64,000 nucleotides of DNA from NCBI GenBank assembly GCA_043228905.1, contig JBHGNT010000049.1, positions 119,105-183,104 on the forward strand, given 5' to 3'. Made by a program: the position numbers and the translations under genes. Below the pieces are notes generated by a model that saw only the letters and a program-made list of their open reading frames with translations, was not told the DNA's origin and did not search any database. Shown here piece by piece: positions 11,052 to 24,719 of the stretch; position 1 is the stretch's first letter, and the number at the start of each line of letters is the position of its first letter. Origin of the DNA: Azolla caroliniana (taxonomy: Eukaryota > Polypodiophyta).

Positions 11052-11930
11052 TTTAATACACACATATTAATACAAACTGACTGAGGTATGGTAAAGGTAC
11101 CATTTTGTGTATATCTGCGGGAAGTGTGACCCTCTAGATCTCAGTATTGGTATCGGTAACGGTCCTTCACAGTAATGGTATTGGTTGCGATATCTGTAAT
11201 GATTCTTCGGAGTAATGCTCTCACTAATGGCCCTTCACAGTGATGCTCACAGAAATGATACTGCTAATGGTATCAGCTAACTATCCTTGGTGACCAATTT
11301 TCTAGACTCATGGTTCTTTCACAGTAATGTCAAGCATTACTGGGAAGCTTTGGAGAGGAGATACTCTTTGCTGGTTTTTGTTTGTGCGAGGGTGTGTGTT
11401 TCCATGGCTTATTCTACCCCGCCTCTATATCTCCATTGTCTTCTTTACATCTTCGTATGCAGTTTTAGGCTATAGCTAACCTTATAGATTCTTCAGATTT
11501 CTTAAATGAATTTTTACAGGTTTAGTTTAGTGTTTTTTAGTTTCCTTTGTTCTGTAAACTTCCTTCTGCTTTCGTTAGCCATTGTGTGTACGAGAGAGCC
11601 TTTTGGAATGCGCTTGTACATATATATTATATATATGCTGAAGCTGATTTAGGAATATGTACACCCTCATATAACTTCTCATACATAACGATCCTTTCTT
11701 TTCTTTTCTTCTTCTTTTCATTTAGCCATTTAGATGTTTTAGGATGTGATAGGCATGGCCTCTCCAGCATGGTTGGTGCCTTGTTTTCCCGCACCATTTG
11801 TTGTATGCTGTACAGGTAGAAGAAGAAGAATCTTGAATCTATTGTATAACATTGTCTCTTTCCTTTGGTTGGTTTAAACTCTGACTTGAATGCATCCTTT
11901 TGTAATGTCAGCGCCAAGTTTGATTTTCAT
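11052..11930 (+). other. Probable 3' untranslated region
   Basis: Non-coding, T-rich sequence follows the stop at 11051. At 11140-11280 it has loosely repeated motifs around CCTTCACAGTAATG. No poly(A) site can be fixed from sequence alone. Confidence 0.45.
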
Positions 11931-14513
11931 TAATTCTCTTTTGTTGGCTCAGAAACGTAAGCATTAGATAAGGTGTACATAGACATAGCATTTTCCTGCT
12001 ATTGTATTGATCTATCATTTCTCATTCTGAATGTGCCTCCCATATATTTTTTCATATCAAGTAACTTTGTCACCATTCGAAGGTCATATCTTTTAGAGAA
12101 GTAACTATACATATATGCAAATAAGCGACTTCTTTTGAACTTCTCAAAACAATCACCTAAACATCCAGAAGTGTTTAGTTAATTATTTTGTGTAAAATCT
12201 TTAGAGGTAATATGCATGAACCTTAGCTCATTTGTATCCTTGCCATTCATGACCGTGGTCAAATATTTGTGCAAATAATTATGATGATTTGATTTCCTCA
12301 CCATTTTTCATGGTCATTTTCTTAAAGATCAGTTTATCGCTTCATGGCCATATTCTTTTATAGTCATGATGAGATTGTTCAAGGATTCCTTATTGGAATT
12401 TAAATCATCCTCTGGTTACCTGTCATTTATTCATCATTGGATGGTTTTTTTGTTCTAATAGGAAGTTACATTCTTGTCACAGTAGGTTTCATCCTTGCTA
12501 CATTGGTGATGCCTATTAAACTAGTCATATTGCATTGAAGCTGAAAATCTCAACAAGGTTTTGATTTATTAAGCTGGATTTCCTTTTGTGGTTAAACCAA
12601 TAATGCTAAATAATATTCTAGTTTCAGACTTTCTCATTGCATTATCGAAATATTGAACTATAAATTTCCATGGAAAATTGTAGTCAGCTGTGTGAGGAGG
12701 TTGCAATGAGCTTGTTCCTTAATGCTGTTGTTTTCACAAATAATTTCGAGAATCAGCATATGCAACGCTTCCTTGCCATTTCTTTCCATCAAATACTTTG
12801 TTGATCTCCCCCATCTTAATGTGATCCTTATTTTAAACCAGGGTGGTTGTGTTTCAAATCTATATGACAAACATATTCTTGTAGGGAGGGTGGCCCTAGA
12901 TACGGCATTTGACTCTAGGGTAGATTATAATTTATAACAATGTTTGTCAATTCGATTGGAGAGAATACATTGAGATGAGAGTACAACGAAAGTTCTTGTG
13001 ATTCATTGTTTGGTTCACATGTGAGAATATTAGATTTGCAAGCTTAAAAAAGAGTGTTTTGGAGCATCACATTTGAAGGAAACATATGCTTCTAGGAATA
13101 TGCTCCTTGATATATCTAGGAAGAATTAGAGATAGTTTCCTCAATTATGATGAATAAATGTACTATCTTCTGTGTTGTATGTGTTTGCATCACCACAATT
13201 TTCTATTTTCTATAAATAGACCCTTGAACAACTAGGTATGGCAATGGAATGGGGATGTTCATGACAGTCAACCCTTACTACATAAATAATGTACCCATAT
13301 ACAACATTTTAGAAGGTTTACCTTGCCATAAGATTTTGATTTGAGGACAAGAAGAGTTTTTTTGAAGTTTCATGATTTAATATTACCAATATTTTTATGG
13401 AAAGAGAATGTAGATCAACATTGAAGAGCAAACCAAGTGTGGGTGGAGCCAAGAAATGCCTAAAAATCATGTATATAATAGTGTGTTGATGTAGTTGATT
13501 ACATATATGTTAGTTTTGGCCATGTGTTGGCATATAGTGTGAGACTAATGTAAATATAAGATGATCTAGGGAAAGACCATTTGGGCTGGCCTAGTGTGAA
13601 CCCTTCAAGATTAATTGTATCTATGAGAGTCATAGTGATTGGAGGGTTGTTGGTCTTCTTTGAGTTGAAGTATCATAAAATTAAGAAATGAGTGTGAAAG
13701 AGAATTCTTGTACGAGATCTTGTACCTACTATTACAGCTAGTACATCTACCATTTTTGGCATTGTGGATTGGATTGGTGTATGTAATGTCTTGTTGTCTC
13801 TTTGAGTGCGGTTCTCTTATTCCCACTGAAGAGTCTCGATAACCTTTAAATAATTAAGGAATAATTGTGAGTTTTGTGATAGGTTAAATTGATTTCCTAA
13901 TTCCTTTTCCTTTTATACAAGTGCACAAAGAGTTTTATTAAAAACTATCTTGATTACTTGAAGCTCGTAAGATCTTGACAAGCTCCTTCACCCATCTCAC
14001 ATACAATAGAGTATAGATGGTTAGACCCCAAAGAATGACCTCAGTTGGAAAATAACTACATGCCAAGTAAAGAAAAATGCTTGGAGGAACTATTTAGCTC
14101 TTCTGGTTGGAATTGGTGTCATCCCAAGACATTCTCATATTGATGGTGTTGCTTATGTTTCTCCCAACTTCAATTTCATCAACTTTTCTTGGGCATCATG
14201 TAGGTTCGCTTTGCGACTTCCACAACTCTCTCATTTGAAGGCCGCAACACCTTTGGAAGAAGTTGGAGGTGTGAAACCTTAATGCTTCTTTTACGCAGAA
14301 GGCCGCTTCATTGGTGGTGTCCAAGTCCTTCAAGTACTCCTTTTCCCGACATTCCATGATGTTGCACACCTATTTCACAAGTGTGGGCATAAGTGAGATA
14401 GAAAGATATGTATAGGGATATTAGTAAACATAAAGCATGAACCCTAAGCAACCTCATGTGGTCACCGATATTTAGAAATCAACAATGGTTCGATTTCATC
14501 CGATCAACGAAAC
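11931..14513. other. AT-rich intergenic DNA
   Basis: No coding region, RNA gene or recognisable transposon was found in this stretch. Confidence 0.55.
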
Positions 14514-14921
14514 TGTTGAGAATCAAGCTCAACTTGGTCTAGTGTGTGAACTCACCTTCAGAGTGAATAGACACTCTAACGGTCAAGAGTCACCATTAAG
14601 TCACCACTTTGTATTCTAGCATTTAGTATGAGTCATAGAATCATATTCTATGACACATAGCTTATGAGCTTTCACATTCCCCATGCTCCATGAGTCTTGT
14701 AGTTAATGAAGAGAAAGGGTGACTATATAAAGCACCCTCCTCCCACCTTGTATAATGTTGAGTCTTTCTCCTTTCTTAATATACTTTACTTTGCGTATTC
14801 TTTGTGTCTTACTCCTCGTCTCTCTCACTCACTCACTCACTCACTCTCATACACACACACACACACACACACACAGTTCACACCTATTCTGCTACACAAG
14901 AATCATACCCGATTCTTTACA
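14514..14921 (+). repeat. 5' LTR of Copia relic
   Basis: Starts TGTTGAGAATC and ends TTTACA before the primer-binding site. It carries a TATA box (ACTATATAAAGC near 14722) and a TCAC/CA microsatellite (about 14823-14875) near its 3' end. Confidence 0.88.
14823..14875 (+). repeat. TCAC/CA microsatellite in LTR
   Basis: (CTCA)n followed by (CA)n. The other LTR copy has (CTCTGT)n in this place, so the two LTRs differ mostly by microsatellite turnover. Confidence 0.85.
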
Positions 14922-14933
14922 TGGTATCAGAGC
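14922..14933 (+). other. Primer-binding site, initiator tRNA-Met
   Basis: TGGTATCAGAGC follows the LTR end exactly and matches the 3' end of initiator tRNA-Met. Confidence 0.92.
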
Positions 14934-14964
14934 GATTTGGTAGCTCCATCTAGCCCATCTGCAT

Positions 14965-15980
14965 GTGTTGAGCTCTACGCCGACGTTCAAGAAGAACCGG
15001 CTCATCGCAGGCTATAAAGCCGATCGACGATCAACCTCCAGATTTGTCTTCTCGCTAGGTAGCGGAGCAATATCTTGGAGAAGTAAGAAGCAGCCTATTG
15101 TCGCACTTTCAAGTACGGAGGCCGAATACAAGGGCGCAACTGTAGCTGCATGTGAAGCCATATGGCTCAAGAGGATTTTGAAGGATCTGGGTGTCCCCAT
15201 CAAGGATCCGACTCCCATTTACTGCGACAACATGAGCAGTATATATATCTGTCTCGGAACCCGGTGTTCCACGCACGCACAAAACATATTGAAGTGCATT
15301 ATCACTTCATTCAAGAGTGCGTATAGGCCGGAGATGTTAACCTTCAACACATCAACACAAATCTCCAAACGGCCAACATCTTCACTAATGTTAGGAAATA
15401 GGTCCCTCCGGATGGGAAGTTGAGAAGAACCGTGTTGATGAGCAACTCGGCCGAGGCCAAAACCAGAAATCGTGGAGATAGCTAACCCGGAAGGCTAAAC
15501 TTGTAAATAGTCGAAAGGTTATATTAGTATATAAGCACTTACGGCAATCATGTTAAATGTGCGCGTTATTGTAAAGTTACTCTGTATGAGGTTGTTGTCT
15601 CTGTGACTATGAGAGTGAACGAGCGTAGTGGAAGCGTGTGAGCTCCATAGCCGCCTGTTCGCGAAGCCGGATCTCGAGGTCGTTGCCTCTAAGATCTCTG
15701 ATTGTATTCCTTTTTCTCATAGTGTTCTGTTTCGGAGTTTGTGGACTCCACGTGGTTTTTCCCAGTTCGGGTTTCCACGTCAAAATCTATGTCATTCTCA
15801 GCTTTTGTATTCTGTTTTTCTTTTCCATTAGATTGACTATTATTCCGCACAAGAGAAATCGGTTGTAGCTGGCAACGATTTTAACGTTCAACTCAAGCCT
15901 TAGGAGTCGACAAGCTATGGCAATTCATGACTGATCTCGGATTGACAATCCCTGACTTGCCAAGCTTGAGGGGGAGTACT
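14965..15980 (+). pseudogene. Copia RNase H fragment, interrupted
   Basis: The open stretch 14965-15423 encodes the Copia RNase H region (AISWRSKKQPIVALSSTEAE, then YCDNMSS). A frameshift follows near the expected ARTKHIE-type motif. The frame is broken at 15388 by an inserted LTR and resumes at about 15896 with the family's normal C-terminus (LGVDKLWQFMTDLGL), ending near a GAGGGGGAGT purine run at about 15968. Upstream pol domains are absent. Confidence 0.85.
15389..15890 (+). mobile_element. Probable solo LTR inserted in Copia RNase H
   Basis: A 502-bp segment starts TGTTAGGAAA, ends AACGTTCA, and interrupts the RNase H frame. Flanking pentamers ACTAA and ACTCA could be a target-site duplication with one change. 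It has a TATA-like ATTAGTATATAAGC (about 15522-15535). The family is not identified. Confidence 0.55.
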
Positions 15981-16211
15981 GAAGACACTACGCAATAACG
16001 TGTGGATTCCACAACCTAGCAACGAAGCCACGAAGAGCCAATCTACCTCGTAAAGCCGCGAAGAAAGACGGAAGCCGAAGCACAGACTTTGCAACTACAC
16101 CCAATGCAAGCTCGAGCACGGATTTCCGCAACTTTGCATAGATGTGAGTCGACACGGACTCTAGAACGCGAGTCGAAGCAGATTTCGGATACCATTTGAA
16201 ACCGACCTGAC

Positions 16212-16228
16212 TAGAGCTTGAGGGGGCG
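16212..16228 (+). other. Polypurine tract of Copia relic, split from its LTR
   Basis: GAGCTTGAGGGGGCGT resembles the tract that should abut the 3' LTR, but here 2.3 kb separate it from TGTTGAG at 18550. Confidence 0.6.
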
Positions 16229-16484
16229 TTGTCATGATGTGGCGTGCTCAACAGTGGGAAAAACCGGCGAAAGAGGGGGGGGGGGGGTCAAAATGTGCAT
16301 GTGCAATGTGTGTGCACACAAAGGCGATTAATTGTGCACATGAAAAAGAAAAGGGAAAGGAAAGGCCGGAAAGGATGCATGGAAGCTCGTGTAAAAAGTA
16401 AGAGAGAGGAGAGATAAAAGGTAGAGGGGAGACATGCTATAAATTTATAGAAATAGAATTATATATTATATAAGAGAGAGTTAA

Positions 16485-16545
16485 TGGGCTAGTGGATAGT
16501 CACATTGACTTTTAGCTAGAAGTGCACGGTTCAAATCTAGTCTTA
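16485..16545 (+). other. tRNA-like segment with A- and B-box resemblance
   Basis: GGGCTAGTGGATAGTC resembles an A box and GGTTCAAATCT (16529) resembles a B box about 30 nt later. It could be a degenerate tRNA or the head of a tRNA-derived SINE, but stems are poor and no anticodon arm is convincing. Confidence 0.3.
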
Positions 16546-16618
16546 TAGTGCAATGTGATTTAAGGAATCTTATTCCTTTTTCATTGAAGACAAAATTGGC
16601 GACCGCCCTTCCTTTTTT

Positions 16619-16630
16619 TCCTATAAAAGG
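16619..16630 (+). promoter_or_regulatory. TATA box in the large solo LTR
   Basis: TCCTATAAAAGG, a strong TATA element, is placed where an LTR promoter would lie. Confidence 0.55.
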
Positions 16631-17118
16631 AGGTCGAGGGTGGCTCATTTGAGGAAGACGTTTTGGGAGGAGGAGACTATCACCAATTTTCCTTCGGAGC
16701 TCTTCATCTTCTTATTCACCACTTCTCTTCATCTCATACCCCTTCATCCCCCCTTTGCCACGTGCTCGTCTTCTTCGCATCGGCACTCGAAGTGCTCGTG
16801 AGCTAAAGCTTCGTTGGTTTGACGTTGCGAGCCCTGTTCGTCGTTGTAAGCCCGTGTGCTCGTCGTTCAGGTGGTCATGGCTCGTTGGGATTGACATTTA
16901 GGTGGTGCTTGCGTGTTCATCTTCGCCGTGTTCGGATTTGCTCTTGTCTCTAAGGGCATTTAGTATTTATGTTTTGATTGAGCTTGTGGTTAACTATAAG
17001 TTGCCATTGTAATCAAACCCTATTTTATAAAGGGTCCTCTTGCATTGGAATCAAACACGTGTTTATTTCTTTGGCCGATATCATTCGTGTTTCTTTATTT
17101 CATTCTTTCTTTGTTCGT

Positions 17119-18275
17119 GTCTTCCTTGTACGTTCAGCCGTCTTGTGACGAGGAACCGTTTCGGGTTTGCCCATGCACCTCTCCTCCTCATAAAGGCGTA
17201 CGAGCATTTTGTGTGTGTTTGTGTCTTCCTTGTACGTTCGATCGTCTTGTGACGAGGGACCGTTTCGGGCTTGCCCATGCACCTCTCCTCCTCATAAAGG
17301 CATACGAGCATTTGTGTGTGTGTTTGTGTCTTCCTTGTATGTTCGGCCGTCTTATGACGAGGGAGCGTTTCGGGCGTGCCCATGCACCTCTCCTCCTCAT
17401 AAAGACGTACGAGCATTTGTGTGTGTGTTTGTGTCTTCCTTGTATGTTAAGTCGTCTTGTGACGAGGGACCGTTTCGGGTTTGCCCATGCACCTCTTCTC
17501 CTCATAAAGGCGTACGAGCATTTTGTGCGTGTGTTTGTGTCTTCCTTGTACGTTCAATCGTCTTGTGACAAGGGACCGTTTCGGGCTTGCCCATGCACCT
17601 CTCCTCCTCATAAAGGCGTACGAGCATTTGTGCGTGGGTTTGTGTCTTCCTTGTACGTTCGGTCGTCTTGTGACGAGGGAGCGTTTCGGGTGTGCCCATG
17701 CACCTCTCCTCCTCATAAAGACGTACGAGCATTTGTGCGTGTGTTTGTGTCTTCCTTGTACGTTCGGCCGTCTCGTGACGAGGGACCGTTTCGGGCTTGC
17801 CCATGCACCTCTCCTCCTCATAAAGGTGTACGAGCATTTCGTGCGTGTGTTTGTGTCTTCCTCGTACGTTCGGCCGTCTCGTGACGAGGGAATGTTTCGG
17901 GCGTGCCCATGCACCTCTCCTCCTCATAAAGGTGTACGAGCATTTCGTGCGTGTGTTTGTGTCTTCCTTGTACGTTCGGCCGTCTCGTGACGAGGGACCG
18001 TTTCGGGCTTGCCCATGCACCTCTCCTCCTCATAAAGGTGTACGAGCATTTCGTGCGTGTGTTTGTGTCTTCCTTGTACGTTCGGCCGTCTCGTGACGAG
18101 GGAATGTTTCGGGCGTGCCCATGCACCTCTCCTCCTCATAAAGGCATATGAGCATTTGTGCGTGTGTTTTGTGTCTTCCTCGTACGTTCGATGTCTTGTG
18201 ACGAGGGAGCGTTCGAACGTACCCATGCACCTCTCCTCCTCATAAAGACGTACGGGCATTCGTGTTTGTGTTATC
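17119..18275 (+). repeat. 105-bp minisatellite, 11 copies
   Basis: Eleven head-to-tail units of 104-106 bp share the core GCCCATGCACCTCTCCTCCT. Because the unit is close to 35 codons, long open frames occur on both strands. They are by-products of the period and have no domain or start context. Units 1-3 and 4-6 form two trimers and units 7-8 and 9-10 form two dimers, so two higher-order periods (about 315 and 211 bp) follow each other. Confidence 0.95.
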
Positions 18276-18549
18276 GTCCCCTTGTACGTTCATCTTGCGT
18301 GCTCATCCTGCTTGTACTCGTTTGATCACTTGGCTCGTGCGGTGATCTCGAAAGGTTGACGAGTCGTGATCAACGAGAGCCACCGGCCTCACAAAACAAA
18401 GGGCAACGAGACCTTGCTCGGGAAGGGGTCGGGAAGTAGTATTGTCGTAAAGCAAACCTCGGGTCTTCTCTATCCCTTGAGTACTCCCTAGTCCAAGACC
18501 CCCGTGGTCCCGCCCAAGTAACACACGCATGCGAAACTTCGCGACAGCG

Positions 18550-18964
18550 TGTTGAGAATCAAGCTCAACTTGGTTTAGTGTGTGAACTCACCTTCAGAGT
18601 GAATAGACACTCCAACGGTCAAGAGTCACCATTAAGTCACCACTTTGTATTCTAGCATTTAGTATGAGTCATAGAATCATATTTTATGACACATAACTTA
18701 GCTTTCACATTCCCCATGCTCCATGAGTCTTGTAGTTAATGAAGAGAGAGGGTGACTATATAAAGCACCCTCCTCCCACCTTGTATAATGTTGAGTCTTT
18801 CTCCTTTCTTAATATACTTTACTTTGCGTATTCTCTGTGTCTTACTCCTCGTCTCTCTTGCTCTCTCTGTCTCTGTCTCTGTCTCTGTCTCTCTGTCTCT
18901 CTCTCATACACACACACAATTCACACCTATTCTGCTACACAAGAATCATACCCGATTCTTTACA
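18550..18964 (+). repeat. 3' LTR (or solo LTR) of Copia relic
   Basis: Begins TGTTGAGAATC and ends TTTACA. It is about 97% identical to 14514-14921 outside the CT microsatellite. It is not followed by a primer-binding site, which fits a 3' LTR. Confidence 0.82.
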
Positions 18965-18969
18965 TGTGT

Positions 18970-19760
18970 AAATCCTTTACTCGATACATCGGCACCACTT
19001 GATTGACGGGCTAACTACATACATCATCGCCACAAGATAACTCACCATCACCACCATAACATGATTGACTAAATATAGACTTACATTGAATAAATTACCT
19101 CCACCCAACTAAGTTACTTCATACATATAACCGCCACTGGAGATAAACCACCAATGGACTACATATATACATCACTGCCACCACTTGACTAATTGATTTG
19201 ATCGACTACATTAATACATACATATAACCTTCACCAGAAACGTCATTACGACACGAATGACTCCATGATTACATATATAACCTTCATAAGAATCATCATC
19301 GTCACCACAGATAACCTTCAGTGGAAACACCATGACTTGACTAAGTGAATATATACATACATACATAACCATCACCACCACCTAGCTAGGTGGTTAGTAA
19401 TTACATGAATATAACCATCACCCCACGACTCGTGGTTATTAATTAACGAGGCACAAAACCTTCATAAGATAAATCACCACCACCTGACCAGCTAAATACA
19501 TAACCTTCACCACCCACATTACTTACCATCGTGCGACTGGCGGACCAATTGATTATGTACAAGTAAGCTCTCATCTGAGACATCAACGCTACTTGATTGA
19601 GGTGATTCTATACATACATACATAACATAGCCATCACCATATGCATCAGCACGGGCGCCACGACGAGAACCACCATTCGGATTGATGGATCAACTGATTG
19701 CATATATGTACATATATAACCTTCATGAGTAGTACTACCACCATAGTAAGTATCGTGATG
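18970..19760 (+). repeat. Irregular interspersed short-motif repeat
   Basis: About eleven copies of a motif close to CATATAACCTTCACCA occur at uneven spacings (about 35-130 bp), mixed with CACCAC and TTGACTAATTGATT-like strings. No coding sequence is present. It lies upstream of the protease gene at 20052. Confidence 0.6.
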
Positions 19761-19959
19761 ATCATCAGGAGAAGACAATATGGTGTGTTTAAGTTAAAAG
19801 TAAAAAAGATATGAGTGAGGATTAGAGAAGAAAAAGCTATGAAAGGAATAAAAGCTAAAAGAAAGCATTGCATAATATCCAATCCATCCGATGAATAATA
19901 TAATTAAGTAAATAAATAAATAATTAAATAATTAAGTAAATAATTTGGAGTGCTTTTTT

Positions 19960-20051
19960 TCTAGGTCTTCTTCTTCTTCTTCTTCTTCTTCTTCGCAGAA
20001 ATCAGAACACAGACACGCCATCGCCATCGCCAGACCTTCTCTCTCCCAGCC
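19960..20051 (+). promoter_or_regulatory. CTT-rich 5' leader of the protease gene
   Basis: A (TTC)n run (about 19968-19995) and a pyrimidine-rich leader precede the ATG. No sharp TATA box is visible, only AT-rich TAAATAAATAATTAA-type sequence upstream. Confidence 0.5.
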
Positions 20052-23680
<3,629 letters not shown>

Positions 23681-23970
23681 AATTCAGTGAGAACTGTTTC
23701 TCATTGCGTTCATTTTCTTTTCACTGTTATTAGCATCACATATTTGGCAATTATCTCACCATATATTTAACATCACATATGGTGACTATTAATTTAGCAT
23801 TACATATTGTGACAACTATTTTTAGCATCACCCAAATGGGTATCCACACTAATTTTGGCATCACATATTGCGAATTAGTAGTGGAATCATGTATATAATT
23901 TGGATTGATTGTTGTATTTTCTGCTGGTTTGTACAGTAGGTGACAATATTTCTGACATTTTGTATGTCCA
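23681..23970 (+). other. 3' untranslated region of RD19-like gene
   Basis: AT-rich sequence with several near-repeats of AGCATCACATATTG at intervals of about 30-50 bp. The poly(A) site is not determined. Confidence 0.4.
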
Positions 23971-24223
23971 TCAATGTTATTTGATCTTTTATGTAATATT
24001 ATGCATATGTACTTCAGTAAAAACCACCATTACAACCATTTAATCCTCTCTATTAAGGTAGAGGAACATTCTCTAAAACCATCAAAAAATTTAAGTATAC
24101 AGTTGAGAAAACATGCCAAAAAGTGCCACATAAAAATACCTTTCAACTTCCTAATATATGCTTTGACTCCATGTCTACCATCAAATATGAAAGGATTACA
24201 TAATTTCCAATTCAATTATGTTC

Positions 24224-24229
24224 TCTCTG

Positions 24230-24279
<50 letters not shown>
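24224..24279 (+). repeat. CT microsatellite
   Basis: A (CTCTGT)2 then (CT)n run of about 55 bp. Confidence 0.9.
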
Positions 24280-24280
<1 letters not shown>

Positions 24281-24719
24281 TCAAGAATACATTGTGGCAT
24301 TGTCATCACTCTTAAGCATTGTTTCTTCAAATCTATTGTATTCTTGTTCCCTCTTTTTGTGTTTTTTGTAATTTTTACCAACAAAGGAACAAATCACTAA
24401 GGTATGTTAGTGTGCCTATATTTTATATTCTAAAACTAGAATTTGAGATGGTCATTTTGAGTACTTGCATGTGCTTAAATCAAACATATAAGGTAACATA
24501 TATGAGCAAGAAAACCTAAAGTAGAATTGGGATATTGAACTAAACATTGCTTATAGAAATTTGATATAGCATCCAACATGGCTTGAAGGGCATCAAAGGT
24601 TTTTGATGAGGTGTTGGAACATCTTCGTGGAAGGTCACATTCCTTGTCCATTGAAACAATTGCACGTTTGCAACCATTTGTGTGTTTTTACAAGAAACAA
24701 TGATGAAATTGCAAAATAG

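Larger units (their letters stand above)
16229..18545 (+). mobile_element. Probable large solo LTR (Gypsy type) carrying a minisatellite
   Basis: The 2317-bp insertion begins TGTCATGATG and ends TTCGCGACA, so its ends are the TGTC...GACA inverted ends common in Gypsy LTRs. A perfect 4-bp duplication, GCGT, flanks it. Removing the insert rejoins a polypurine tract directly to a Copia LTR start. A TATA box (CTATAAAAGG, 16621) lies about 390 bp from the left end, as expected of an LTR promoter. No coding sequence is supported. The 105-bp minisatellite occupies half its length. A non-autonomous element of another class is possible. Confidence 0.55.
14514..18964 (+). mobile_element. Copia relic carrying two nested solo LTRs
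   Basis: A 408-bp LTR (14514-14921) with a following primer-binding site and a near-identical LTR at 18550-18964 bound the element. The internal part jumps from the leader straight to the pol RNase H domain, so gag, protease, integrase and reverse transcriptase are deleted. The RNase H frame is split by a 502-bp insertion (15389-15890). The junction between the polypurine tract and the 3' LTR holds a 2.3-kb insertion (16229-18545). The outer flanks (GAAAC and TGTGT) do not match, so a terminal rearrangement or two separate elements remain possible. Confidence 0.7.

Noticed and set aside
17045-18259. Long open frames on both strands across the minisatellite
   Set aside because: The 105-bp period is close to 35 codons, so open frames arise in several phases on both strands. 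They have no start context, domain or sign of selection.
14514-18964. Treating the two LTRs as a proven single element with matched target sites
   Set aside because: Outer flanking bases differ, so the pairing is likely but not certain. This is stated as moderate confidence only.
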